Assembly (NCBI GenBank): GCA_030272585.1
Contig: BSYQ01000012.1
Span: forward strand, 2,170,001-2,234,000
DNA length: 64,000 nucleotides
From: Bryopsis sp. KO-2023
Taxonomy: Eukaryota; Chlorophyta; Ulvophyceae; Bryopsidales; Bryopsidaceae
Direction of reading: 5' to 3'
Each line of letters starts with the position of its first letter. Positions within the stretch are counted from its first letter, which is position 1. A program made the translations under genes and the position numbers. Shown in pieces: positions 54,128 to 64,000 of the stretch. Below the pieces are notes generated by a model. That model was given only the letters and a program-made list of their open reading frames with translations, had not been told where the DNA came from and did not search any database.

Positions 54128-56380
54128 TTAATTTACTAATTTCACTTCCACCCCCCGCCCCTCCAACCACCCCTTGGCTTCCAGCACCATTGGGTCATTT
54201 CTCAAATCCTTGACTGGATAAGTACGATAACAGATCACGATTTGCTTGACCTCTTCCCCCACGCAGCACAATTCTCGGAAAGCCTCCGGATCGATTCTTT
54301 CCACGTTCAGCACCACCCTCCTTAACTTGGGTAAACTTCTCAGCCTCAAAAGCGCCCGGCCTAGCACCTCACTTCCCCACAAAGACAACTCCACCAAATT
54401 AGGCAGCTGGGTTACCCACTCTAAATCGGCGTAACTCACCCTCCCATCGCCGTTCCCCAACGTCAGCTTTTCCAACGAATTCAGAGATGTGGTTTCCATC
54501 AGCACTCGGTTATCCTCCCACGACAGCAAACCCCACAGCTCCAATTCTCGCAGCGAGGGTGGCAAAGCGTTCAGAAAAGCATGCTTCACTGTATCGTCCA
54601 ATCCATAAAACATGTTCTCCATGAACAAAGACAAAATCTTGAGCCGTCCCAGGCTGCTCAGCATTTGGCACATGGTTTGGTAATCATCGCACCACTCCCA
54701 CATGCAGCAGGAAAATCTGAGCTGAGTGAGTTCGGTCAAGTTGGCCAGGCCGTCGAGAAGCGATTGGCGCAATGGAGGTTGGAAGTGGAGGTCAGCCCGG
54801 ACCTTGCCGAGCTCTGGGTTGTCGATTTTCAGATCTTGAGTGGTTGGCAAGTTGATGGACAAGCTGCGAAGTCGAGGATTGCACTCGAAATCGACTTTCA
54901 TCAAGCTGAGGTGAAACATAGAGATAAGAAGAAAAAAAAAGAAATCAAACACCCCTGCGATATGCATTTTAATAATTTTTCAAAGAATTTAGGAAACCAG
55001 AGCTGTGCAAAGATGCCAGATCACGTTCTGGAGGAAAAACAAATGTGAAACGCACTATAGAAACCTGTACATAGATTATTATTGATAGAGCTCCAGCACC
55101 CCCGTCCATCCATAGTTCACACTTTCTAATGATATGATCACACTTTTCCTGATCTAGTTACACATTCATACGATCTGGTCACACTTTCTCGTGATATAGT
55201 CGCATTTTCCTGATCTGGTCACACTTTCTTATGATGTGGTCATAATTTCTCTCTGATCTCACCCACCTGCAATCAACCAGGGTCAAATTTTCCAGGTTGG
55301 GGCATTTCTGCACTATGGCCAGGGTCTGGGACTGCTCCAAGCTCAAGTTTTTTACGGAAGTCATTAAACTCAGAGCATCCAATTCATCCTCATTCTCCGT
55401 TACGTGAGATAGGCTCAGCGTCTGGATATTGACGGCGGAATTCAGTACATCGCAAACCATGGGGTCCGGCCTCATGCTCAAACATCCTAATGCAAACAGG
55501 AAAAAAATGAAGAAAAAAAAAACAAAAACAGTCATATGAATATCAAGTTGCATGTGAACCGATATTCACGATTTTGCATGATTCATGATTCGCCCTTTTA
55601 AAAATATACTTTCAAAAAAACTCACCCCCAGGGAAAAAAACTTAATCGAATCTATAAATTAAACAAGAATTTGAATATGCCTTTGGGAACATATTTGCTT
55701 TCATTGCACATCCATCAATTTTTTAACTTTTTTTTTCTATTTCAGCTTTTTCTTTTTTTTTTGGGGGGGGGGGTCTGTTACCAGCTTCCTCATCGAATGC
55801 CAATGTTGCAGTCCCAATCTCCTTCAACTCCAAATTCTTCACATGGGCCAGTGATCCCTGGAAGCTTCTGGGAAGCTGCTCCAGCTGGCCCCCATAGGGG
55901 GTGACTTTTTTTATGTGGCTGCTCATTTCCAGGCACCAGCTTTTGTTCAGGACCCTCAGTGTCAAAATCCATTCCATCAAATTTTCCTCATGGTTGATTT
56001 TTTCTTCCAAATAGCGGATCAGAGGGGGGGCCACCGTTTTGGCGTTACACCAGGGCTGTTAAATTGAAAAAAGGAACACCAAAACAAAAAAGATTCACGC
56101 TGTGACGAAAGAGTGAAAAGAGAGTCCTGAAATGGTGCAGCACAAATGGCGACAAAGGATGCGTTTTCATCGAAAGTGAGAAAAACCTTATCGGGACGGT
56201 CGCGCCCTTTTGAAACCAGAGCAGAGATGCGAAACTGCAACGTTCTTCCCCACGAAACCAACTGGCGAAGTAGTTTGCTCTTCATCCCAGCCAGAGGGGA
56301 GGACCCCACATTGGTACGCACCCTGGAAACTCCTTTTTACGACGCCTTCGAGTACAAACCTCGAAAGCGACGTTCGCCAT
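54128..56380 (-). CDS. Leucine-rich repeat protein
   Basis: Exons on the minus strand join in frame: 56055-55782, 55486-55267 and 54905-54128, with a short first exon 56380-56360 (MANVAFE) that fits the phase but is uncertain. The model is 430 residues. Repeats of the LxxLxLxx(N/C)xL type run through exons 3 and 4: VNIQTLSLSHVTENEDELDA, SVKNLSLEQSQTLAIVQKC, PNLENLTLVDC, SLRELELWGLLSWEDN, SLEKLTLGNGDGRVSYADL, NLVELSLWGSEVLGRALL, KLRRVVLNVERIDPEAF. The N-terminal segment (LIRYLEEKINHEENLMEWIL, LRVLNKSWCLEMS) resembles an F-box-like adaptor region, by inference only. LRR proteins of this kind act as binding adaptors, often in ubiquitin ligases. Confidence 0.78.
55120..55255. repeat. Degenerate 25-27 bp tandem repeat
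   Basis: About five units of a GATCTGGTCACACTTTC-like sequence alternate with GATATGATCACACTTTT-like forms inside the last intron of the LRR gene. Confidence 0.6.
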
Positions 56381-58689
56381 CAGAAACGACCTTGAGAGGA
56401 ACGCAAGCAGTTTCGTTGCGAATTTTCGCCCAGGTTTTTTCGTCCGTGTTTTTTTCCCGTGTTTTGACATCCCGCTTAAAGTCGCCAGGGACGTTGTTCC
56501 ATGTCCGACTATCACATTTCAAGCGTGTCCGCCTCAGTCCATTCAACCTCATCAAAAACTGCGAACGTTACTGGCGACGTCCAGCGGGAGCCGTCGACAG
56601 AGTTGGCGCTGTCGTGGGTCGCGACGGAAAGTTGGCTGTCATTTGGCTGTTGCGGTCGCGCTGCCCGTTCCGTGTCCAACAGAAAAGTGCGTTCTTCTGG
56701 GGGAATAAGCAGCGTCACTCCTGTCAGGAAGTTCTGTTAACACCATCGATCGAAGTTCGTTTGCAGACTTCGGGGTTGGGGTCTATGTTGGCCACGCAGC
56801 ATTTCCCCAGCCCAGTGACTGCCTGTGTTATTTCTGCTTGTTATCACTCGATTGTTGGGAGTGTGTTGGCGGGCTGGTGTGGGAAACAGTAGGAATCGTT
56901 GGAAGAATGTTGAAAAGGGCAGGCACCCAGTGGTGTTCATATTTTAGAAAAGAAGAAGAGGTTTGATGGTTGGACCTGCGTGTTGTGAGATATGATTGGC
57001 GTTCGGAATGGTTGATATGAACAAAGAACAGTTGGTTTTTTTTATATTTTTCAGTGTTGTGAGCAAGCGTTCAAATAACAAGGAACCCAAAGGCCCAGAG
57101 CTTCAAATTCAAATTCAATGAGCAGACACGGCTGATGTGGTCAACGGTAGTGGGAAAAACCAACAAACCAAACCAAACCAAAAATTACTGCGCAAAAAAA
57201 CAAACAAACAAACACTGTGTTGTCCACCATTTATTATAGAGTAGATCGGGCTTGGTTAATGGAATGTATAGTTGGGTGGACAGTTACTTTGGACGGCCAG
57301 GATTGCTTCTGTTGTGTTGACCGAGTTGGCTGGAGTTGTATTGAGGCTGCCCAGGTGAACAACGTTCGGAAGTCCTGCCACAGTAAAAAATTCTGAAGAC
57401 TGTCAAAACTAAAACGCAACCAGGGGACCAAGCGAGCAAGAATAAAGGTCCTTCGTTGCGAAAGACCAACAAAGAAAAAAATAAATAAAAATTTCGACGG
57501 TTGTGGAAGTGATGATAGTATCAATCAGGTGATTCTCCACGGAAAGATGGGAAACACGGTCTGCCGCCATGGATAGGTTCTTGCCTCAGTAAGTCATTGA
57601 AGAAAAACGAGGGCTTGCACTGTTGTTCCCTGGATTTCAGACACTTGGCGTATTTCCACGTTTGTTTGGATCAACTGTCTTTTGTACACCATTAACGGAT
57701 TGCGTGGTTACTAGCTGTTTATTTGGTTACGGTTAGAGTTCGCTATGGACTGGAGTGGTTGGTAGTTGACGAAAGGAGACTGGGTATTTAGAGTTGGGAC
57801 TGCGTGTTTGGAGACAGAGATTCTTATTTTGTAGATATTGTTTTTGGAACTGCTTTCACCGGCTGGACGCCTTTCTCTGCTCTTTGTGCGAGTGTGTGTT
57901 TTCTATCTCTCCGCCTGTGTCGCCCATTCGCGACTTGTATATTTTCCCGCTTCTTCGATACAAATGGGTCGCCCCAATCAACACGTTTGGGAAGGTTCGT
58001 TCACGAGCTTCCCAACTTCCCCACGCACAAATATTTGTGCGTGATGACATTAATGTCATCTGGAACTCGCTGTGTTTCGTTTGCAGGACAACGGGCGGCC
58101 CCAGTGACGCTCGAGAGGCTTTCAACCCAAAGAAATCGATTTTTTTTCACATATAACCTTAAGAAATACACCACCAAAAGCTGCTTATTGTGAATCACCC
58201 CCAGAATGGGAAGTTTAACGACGGAGTTGATTACAAGCCTTGATCATATCCTGTAGTTGACCTTCGGCCCTATATATTTTCTAATGGCTGGTTGGAATGA
58301 TATTATCCATCTATTACTCCTCCTAAAACGCTTTTCAACGTAAGAGGGAAGCGTCAGCAGAATTGGGGAATGTTTGATTTTAGGGATTTCAAAAAGAATA
58401 TAATCTTTTTCTGTGCATAACCAAACCAAAAATTACATGCGCATAAGAAGAGAGGATTGAGTTAAAATTCACTTTAGAGATGCGCTGTGAAACCAATGGT
58501 GGTGTGGGTTTCTCCATGTAATTTTTGTTTGTTTGTTTGGGCTTCTTTATCATACTTTATCACAAGGAGTGATAATAGACATCCAGGGACAAATGCTCCT
58601 AATCTAAAAGGAACGAAGTCCTGCCTTGGAATTGCATGATCTGGCAGCCGAGCCCCACCAACCACCATTTGATTTCTTGTTTGATTTAT
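56381..58689. other. Interval without a supported gene
   Basis: Long frames at 56381-56892 lie opposite one another on both strands and look like mutual shadows. A 120-130 codon plus frame at 57794-58193 is rich in Cys and Phe but shows no domain or start context. Two adjacent perfect palindromes occur at 58022-58059. Confidence 0.4.
58022..58059. repeat. Two abutting perfect palindromes (22 bp and 16 bp)
   Basis: CACGCACAAAT at 58022-58032 is followed at once by its exact complement (58033-58043). The next 16 bases, ATGACATTAATGTCAT (58044-58059), are again a perfect palindrome with no spacer. Confidence 0.9.
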
Positions 58690-59280
58690 TGATGGCAGAG
58701 TAGAAAATCTATGGATGCGTCTAGCAAATTTGCTTATGGTTTCAAAACCACACTGTAGGTTGAATTTATTTGCCTCTCACTGAGCACCATGTATTCTTGT
58801 CTGCTGAAGAGACGATAGTGGCTATTTGTTTCGGGAACAAATGCAAAGGATTTTCGCTATCATCTGGCGAGTTCCTTGGACTTAGAATTTTTGGGTAAGT
58901 TTCCCGAGTGAACCTTTTCTCTAAATGTATCGTAGGTGTTGCGATAAGAACATCTCAACACCAATTCGATATTGTGCAACTCATTTACTCATTTACGGGT
59001 GCGTCAGGTGCGGTGAATCGGAGAACACGATCGCTTCCTGCAGTGCTGCACCACCGCCGCCGCCGTCGCCGCCGCCACCTCCTCCGCCACCAACTGACGG
59101 AACCCTGGGGGAATGTGAAGATGAGATCTTGACACGCTGCTGCAACACACGGAGGCCTACTTGTCTTTGCAAAACTTGCAGCTCGAGGTTTTGGCGGTGA
59201 ACTGAAACAAGCTCTGGGCAGAATGCTTTTTTTGATCGTCAAAGTCAAGATACGTGTATCTGCACTGACTGGAGTATAAA
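58690..59280 (+). repeat. Left copy of a segmental duplication
   Basis: About 600 bp here resemble 61855-62610 in the same order: GCGTCTAGCAAATTTGCT, GACGATAGTGG, GCAAAGGATTTTCG, GAACATCTCAACAC, then exon B of the cysteine module. Exons are better conserved than the introns. Confidence 0.8.
58809..59200 (+). CDS. Cysteine-rich module gene, copy 1 (partial or decayed)
   Basis: Exon A (about 58809-58894) reads ETIVAICFGNKCKGFSLSSG and ends at a GTAAGT donor. Exon B (59008-59200) joins in phase and reads CGESENTIASCSAAP, a poly-Pro tract, TDGTLGECEDEILTRCCN, RRPTCLCKTCSSRFWR and stop. No signal exon is assigned. The acceptor expected before exon A is not a clean AG at the position used in copy 2, and the frame ends earlier than copy 2, so this copy may be decaying. 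Confidence 0.5.
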
Positions 59281-60333
59281 TAGGGGTGAAACGGGTACAG
59301 AACTGGATTAGCCAGACAGCGTGTGTTGGGAGAAATAAAACATTGCTTCTTTCTTTTTGTTTGAAATGGAGCGGCTTTTAAACCATGTTCAAGATGTAAC
59401 GCAGACCCCAGTCTGTCCAGTGTTGTTTTGCTAAATGCAACCCTGGGCCCTTTGGTTTCATAAATTGTACAGAATAAAAACCAACAAGACAACTCATAAC
59501 CAATACCTGACATGATACAGAATTACTTGACCGCTTCAGAATATACGGACATGCGCATGTGCCGAACGGGTAAACTTGGGAACGGAGAGTACAAGCCTTG
59601 GGTTGATGCTGATGAGCACATCCAGGCAAAAGAATGAATCAGAATGATTCCGTAAAAACATCTGGAAAGTCGATGGAGGCACTGAGTTTTGACTTGAGTC
59701 CATGCTTGTTCGGCTAGTTCATCCGACTGTGTGAAGTGGGTCAAGTGCTTTGATTCCAGCGATTGTTAATTGGAGGCAACAAGTGAAATCGGCTTCAGAG
59801 TAAATTTCACTAGAAGCCAGTTTGTGTTCCTAATCTGAATCAATATTGAACATTGATGAACTCCTCAGCATTCCCAACCATAAAAGTCGGCTGTTATTAT
59901 TGACAAATGACCCCTTCGCACAATAATAATCAACTTTGAGAACTACTTGATGAAATCAAAACTAGATAACACAAGGGGGGGACGGATTGCACATGTTGTG
60001 TGCCCCTGAAATACTGGACTGGTGGAGAAACAAAGAACACCCTGATCGCTCTGGACGGTTTCCTTCCTATCCCCGTGACTAATCAGTTCCACCATCAATT
60101 ATCCCACCCATTCGTTGATTCAAAAAAGTGTCATGAACTCTGCTGGTGTACTAAAAAGAAGAACGACAGAAGCACTGCAGCTGCCGCTCTTCGAGTGACC
60201 CGACTCATCCACCTATTTAAAGCCAAATAGCTTTGCACAGACCAAAAAAAAAAACAGAACCGATTCTTGTATTCCAGCGAATACGAAGTTTTTCGCTCCG
60301 TGTATATAGACCTGTTCGTTCGGTTTCACAACC
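59201..60333. other. Intergenic interval
   Basis: A TATA-like GAGTATAAATAGG lies at 59271. Another, TGTATATAGA, lies at 60301, 33 nt before the ATG of the next gene. Frames antisense to the cysteine module extend into the region but look like shadows. Confidence 0.45.
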
Positions 60334-61728
60334 ATGCAAGCATTTCCAAGACGGGTGCTAGGCTTCGTTGCCGTCGCTGTCTTAGTCAACAGCGTTTATG
60401 CATGCTCGGGTAAGAAAATTGATCATCTTCTTTGCGCGTGGTCGCGAGAACACGCTCAGAATGTCGTGTTGCTCGCTCGAGCTCCTGCCAGCATTCCCAT
60501 GTTCGTGCAAGCTTTCTCGGCGTCAAATTCACTCCTTTTTTCGTGTTTTCGCGTGTGATGGTCCCACTTTTCGACCCACCTGACGATAAGTGGGACGCCC
60601 CAACCCCTCGTGTGACCTAATCCTGGATCCCAAACTTCTCGTCGCTTTTACTGTTGTTGTGCAAATAGCTCGATTTCTGACCACACAGGAAGCTTTTCCT
60701 TTTACCAGCCGAATAATTTCATAGTGAAGTTCAGGAACGTCACTAATATTCGTCGATCTGTGCGGCACGCTGTCAATATTGTTTCACGACTGAGTAAAGA
60801 ACTGTTTTCCTTCGAACCCCAGTCTTCCCAAAAGCTGTCTTGCGTGAGGTAGCGAATGGAAAAATCAACTCGACTGCATCAACTCTTGTGATGACGTGAA
60901 CTCACTGTGGGTGCTGTTCAGATATCAAGATATTTTTGGCCCCATGCACGGTCAAGCAGTTCGGGACGAGCATTTCGAAGGATCAGGCCCTGGATATACA
61001 GTAAGTCCTATTCTGCCGCCTTGCAGCGAGCAGTGCCCTCCTGCTCGTAAACATCATCGTTGCAGCGACACGAAAGTCCGACACACACTATCGCACAGTC
61101 GTGAACTATTGCGGAATTCTCGAAGTGGAAATACAGTATGATCCATCGGTTTACGCAAGTTTGTTCGTTTTTCGAAAGAAGAAGAGCATCTGAGACACCG
61201 CGCTGAGGAAAAATAGGAGGAAACCCACATAGTATAAGTAAAGAGTGGAACAATACTGATGTGCCTTGTGTTCCTGGATGGTCGATTTTTTCTTCTGCAG
61301 GTCAGAATTCTTACGGAAAGAGGGACTCGATGCAATAGCAGATGAGGCTGTCGAGTTTTTTGACTTTGGTTTGGAAGCTTTCGACGGGACATGCGAGTTC
61401 CCCATCAGCGACGCGTGCGATGTCGTTCAAGGCTGTGGCTGCGATATAGAACAAATACGTTTAGAAATACAAGGAGGGGGGCCCCGTGGGAAGTCAAGTA
61501 TGGAAGTAAACAACACTATGTGATAAGCCTCCCCAGCTCACTGGTTTCTGTTCCGTGTCCAGTGTGTGTTTCAGTTTCAAGCTGTCGTCAGGACAATTGC
61601 AGATTCTCGATGAACGTTTTGACGTGCTGATTCCAAAACTTTTCCAACTCCAGGACCCATGGCCAGACGCTCAAAAACCGACCAAAGCTTCCGAGACGGG
61701 GGTTCCACCAGATGCTACCCATACTTGA
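60334..61728 (+). CDS. Small secreted protein, unknown family
   Basis: Exon 1 (60334-60409) encodes a clear signal peptide, MQAFPRRVLGFVAVAVLVNS then VYACS, and ends GG|GTAAGA. Exons 60922-61000, 61301-61519 and 61575-61728 join in frame, giving 175 residues. Without the short 55-nt last intron the frame stops at 61523 (125 residues). The mature part has IKIFLAPCTVKQFGTSISKD, EFLRKEGLDAIADEAVEFFD, FDGTCEFPISDACDVVQGCG, CDIEQIRLEIQGGG, and LQILDERFDVLIPKLFQLQD. Seven to eight cysteines suggest disulfides in an extracellular or vesicular protein. It lies inside the cysteine-module cluster on the same strand; no family is recognised. Confidence 0.55.
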
Positions 61729-61854
61729 AACCTGGGAGGTGCTTTTCAACCATGATTGCGCCAGAGGTGCAACTGATTGACCCCATCCAGGGAGTTTCAG
61801 GACCAGTTTCTGTTCAACAGTCGATCTCTGAGCCTGCGACACTTTCAGGTTTGG

Positions 61855-62610
61855 TTAAAGTCCCCAAGGAATCAATGACTGCGTCTAGTAAATTTGCTTC
61901 TGGTTTTGAAACCGCTGTGTTGTTTGTATCTCCTTGCCAAATGTTTGGACTCCATATTCCTTGTTGAGACGGTTCCACATGAATTCCTTCATGATTTGTC
62001 TTTGAACACGCATGTGTATGACACCATGCATTCTTTTCTTGCAGGGGAGACGATAGTGGTTCTCTGTTTCGGAAGCCAATGCAAAGGATTTTCGATTTTA
62101 TCTGATGATTTTATCCGAGATAGAAGAAATCTGTGAGTTTCAAGAGGGAACCATCTCTCCGAACGTATCGTATGGGTGTACGGTAGAAACATCTCAACAC
62201 TGAATCGATCCTGTTTTTACTCTGGCTGTTTTCAGAGGGAACCACAGGATACCACATGGATATCGATGCGAACAAGTATAGCGATACTTTTAAGTGGTCA
62301 CTTTCTGTCGCCCTGTGCATTTTTGAAGTCATTTTATTGTGTGTCAGGTGCGGTGAATCGCTGAACACGATCGGTTCCTGCAGTGCTGCACCACTGCCGC
62401 CGCCGCCGCCGCCACCGCCACCAACAACAACTGACGGAACCCTGGCGGAATGTGAAGATGAGATCTTGGCACGCTGCTGCAACTCACGGAGGCCTACTTG
62501 TATTTGCAAAACTTGCAGCTCGAGGTTTTGGCGGCGAACTCAAACAAGCTCTGGGCAGACTGCTTTTTTTGAGCGTCAAAGTCAAGACACGTGCATCTGC
62601 CTTGGGTAGT
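61855..62610 (+). repeat. Right copy of the segmental duplication
   Basis: This is the counterpart of 58690-59280, slightly longer because of insertions in the intron and at the 3' end. It contains copy 2 of the cysteine-module gene. Confidence 0.8.
62045..62609 (+). CDS. Cysteine-rich module gene, copy 2
   Basis: Exon A starts after a good CTTGCAG acceptor (62045-62132) and reads GETIVVLCFGSQCKGFSILS; it ends at GTGAGT. Exon B (62350-62609) joins in phase after GTGTGTCAG: CGESLNTIGSCSAAP, poly-Pro, TDGTLAECEDEILARCCN, SRRPTCICKTCSSRFWRRTQ, then AFFERQSQDTCICLG and stop. The cysteine spacing matches copies 1 and 3. An upstream exon ending in phase 1 is required; the signal exon at 60334-60409 is phase 1 and could serve, by inference. 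Confidence 0.6.
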
Positions 62611-63495
62611 TAGTTCACTTGAGTAGCCGGAACTCAGGGGAAGAGAGGGGGGGGGGGGTCAGGCGCAGTCGATTGTTTGTTTTTGTATGGTATGGAGCGG
62701 GTTTTGAAGCGGTTGTATGGATGTACAACCATGTAAATTTCGAGATGTATGAAGAAACAGTAGTGTGTCAGGTTCTTGTTCTAAATTTTTTTGGCTTTGC
62801 AACAAACATCACATTTTGGTTCCATTTTGTGTTTGTTAAAGATTGGATTCAGTTGTCGTACAAAAGATACGGCGAAAACATTGTGAAGAGGGACCAGCTG
62901 TAACCAACTTTTTGGTTTATCAAAATGGCAAAAAATAAAAAAGCAAAAACCAGTGTTCCTATGGGGTTATGATGGGAAGGATGAATTGCAAAGTTGAGTG
63001 TGCTATGCTGAGTTTAGCATCACAAAACATCGATCAATTAATCAAACATTACAACCACAGCAAAAGAGAGCCATTACCCTCACCAAGGAAAAACCTATTA
63101 TGTGTTCAAGCTTAAGACGGTAATGAAGCCATGCCTTGAAAACAGCAGCTAACTTCCCTCATAGAAGCCAATCAATCAGCTCACTAAAAGTAGATAAACA
63201 GAAAACATCTCATGTCAGAGACGAAACGAAGGATAGAAAATACATACAAAAAGATAGTGGTGTTCATTCTGGATCACCCTCGTATATAACTACCAACTGC
63301 AACTTGCAAAAAGAGATAGAAACAGTAGGATCTATACCTTACAACAGCTCGGAGACAGTTCAAAAGCCGCTCCAAATTAAAAAAACAAAACAAAACAAGA
63401 AAACCAACAAACAAGGGAGCCCCGGCTCCTGTATCCTTAACGTAAAGTGCAATCAACCCCACGCGGGCCGGAAAATCTGATGCACTGCCGATGAT
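62610..63495. other. Intergenic interval
   Basis: It is AT-rich. Plus frames at 62619-62903 and 63136-63480 have no recognisable domain and unconvincing composition. Confidence 0.4.
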
Positions 63496-63704
63496 TCAGC
63501 AGGTGCACTCGTTGTTTCTATTTCGAACATCAAAAAACAAAGCAGCGCTGGGTCTCGTTCGCCGCCAAAACCTGGAGCTGCAGCTTGTGCAACGACAGGA
63601 AAGGTTCTGTGTGTTGCAGCAGCTGGTCAAGATTTCATCCGCACACTTTGGGGTTGGTGGTGGAGCATTGCTGCAGGAAACGATCGTGTCCGGCGATTCA
63701 CCGC
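63496..63704 (-). CDS. Cysteine-rich module gene, copy 3 (exon B only)
   Basis: On the minus strand an acceptor (TTGCACTTCAG) precedes CGESPDTIVSCSNAPPP, KCADEILTSCCN, CRCTSCSSRFWRRTRPS and a final NNECTC before the stop. Its Pro linker is far shorter than in copies 1 and 2, and it is inverted. No exon A was recognised upstream in 63705-63900, so the gene may be incomplete here or its first exons may lie beyond the window. Confidence 0.5.
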
Positions 63705-64000
63705 ATCTGAAGTGCAATAAAACAGCTCAAGCAAATCAGGCGGCGACAAAAAGTAGCCACACAAAACCACTGGGAGATGTGGTTTTGACTGGTGGTCAAA
63801 CACAATTTGAAAACTTTTTTCTTGGAGTTAGAAAGGTATTCTCGCAACGCAAAACTGCGAAGTGGCTGGTTAAAAGAGGGGTAGATATGCTGGCTTTCTA
63901 GCCAGCGTTATCTATTGAAAAGAAAATCGGTCATGTAGAAGCGTTCTCCTTGCTTTCGGCTGTAGATATGATACGTTTGGAGAAATGGTCGAATCGGCAA
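63705..64000. other. Window end, no supported gene
   Basis: A plus-strand frame continues to 63901 but is antisense to the cysteine module at its left end and ends in unremarkable sequence. Confidence 0.35.

Noticed and set aside
56146-56892. 248-codon plus-strand ORF
   Set aside because: It overlaps the 5' part of the minus-strand LRR gene and equally long minus frames; composition is unlike a folded protein.
1-64000. tRNA and rRNA genes
   Set aside because: I looked for TPsiC-loop-like GGTTCRA and paired acceptor stems and saw none I could support; a covariance-model scan would decide.

Overview
The window is nuclear DNA of a eukaryote. Genes are split by GT-AG introns (one GC-AG), non-coding DNA is AT-rich with long homopolymer tracts, and there are no operons or ribosome-binding sites. 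A PPDK regulatory protein (DUF299) with a basic, transit-peptide-like N-terminus suggests a photosynthetic or formerly photosynthetic protist or alga, but I cannot place the lineage. Introns were predicted by eye from splice consensus and frame continuity; I ran no searches.

Layout. 29-784: last two exons of a mitochondrial carrier. 1770-29602: a nest of transposable elements. The outermost is a Ty3/gypsy-type LTR element (C). It carries an 8-bp-flanked hAT DNA transposon (E, 3251-22903) in its RT/RNase H region and an LTR element (B, 24068-28607, minus strand) in its integrase region. Inside the hAT lie a second copy of the B family (A, 5636-10175, plus strand) and a large LTR element with no convincing genes (D, 11547-20546, minus strand) that splits the hAT transposase ORF. 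Target-site duplications support each boundary: GTGAC for C, CTGGTCAC for E, GGTAGG for A, ACTGA for D, CCCAGC for B. The paired LTRs look identical in A and D and nearly so in C, so the whole nest is young.

From 30143 rightwards the window is host DNA: PPDK regulatory protein (30143-35154), a small membrane-anchored protein on the minus strand (38861-39720), a weak plus-strand ORF (40198-40538), a one-TM coiled-coil protein (41098-42929), a hAT-type MITE (45627-46008), a secreted M14 metallocarboxypeptidase with a transthyretin-like tail (46403-49586), a pyruvate kinase-like fragment (about 50700-51075), a leucine-rich repeat protein on the minus strand (54128-56380), and a cluster of small secreted or cysteine-rich genes (58690-63704) with three copies of a CGES...SSRFW cysteine module.

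The most unusual items are: (1) the A/B family, two near-identical LTR elements encoding Gag-protease and RT-RNase H but no recognisable integrase, with 6-bp duplications and an unusual LTR-end asymmetry; (2) the interior of D, about 7.7 kb studded with a strand-biased RGCGGA motif; (3) a hAT element with a second, spliced, Pro/Gly-rich gene opposite its transposase; (4) a primer-binding site shared by three LTR families; (5) a possible 45-nt symmetric cassette exon in the PPDK regulatory protein gene; and (6) the cysteine-module cluster.
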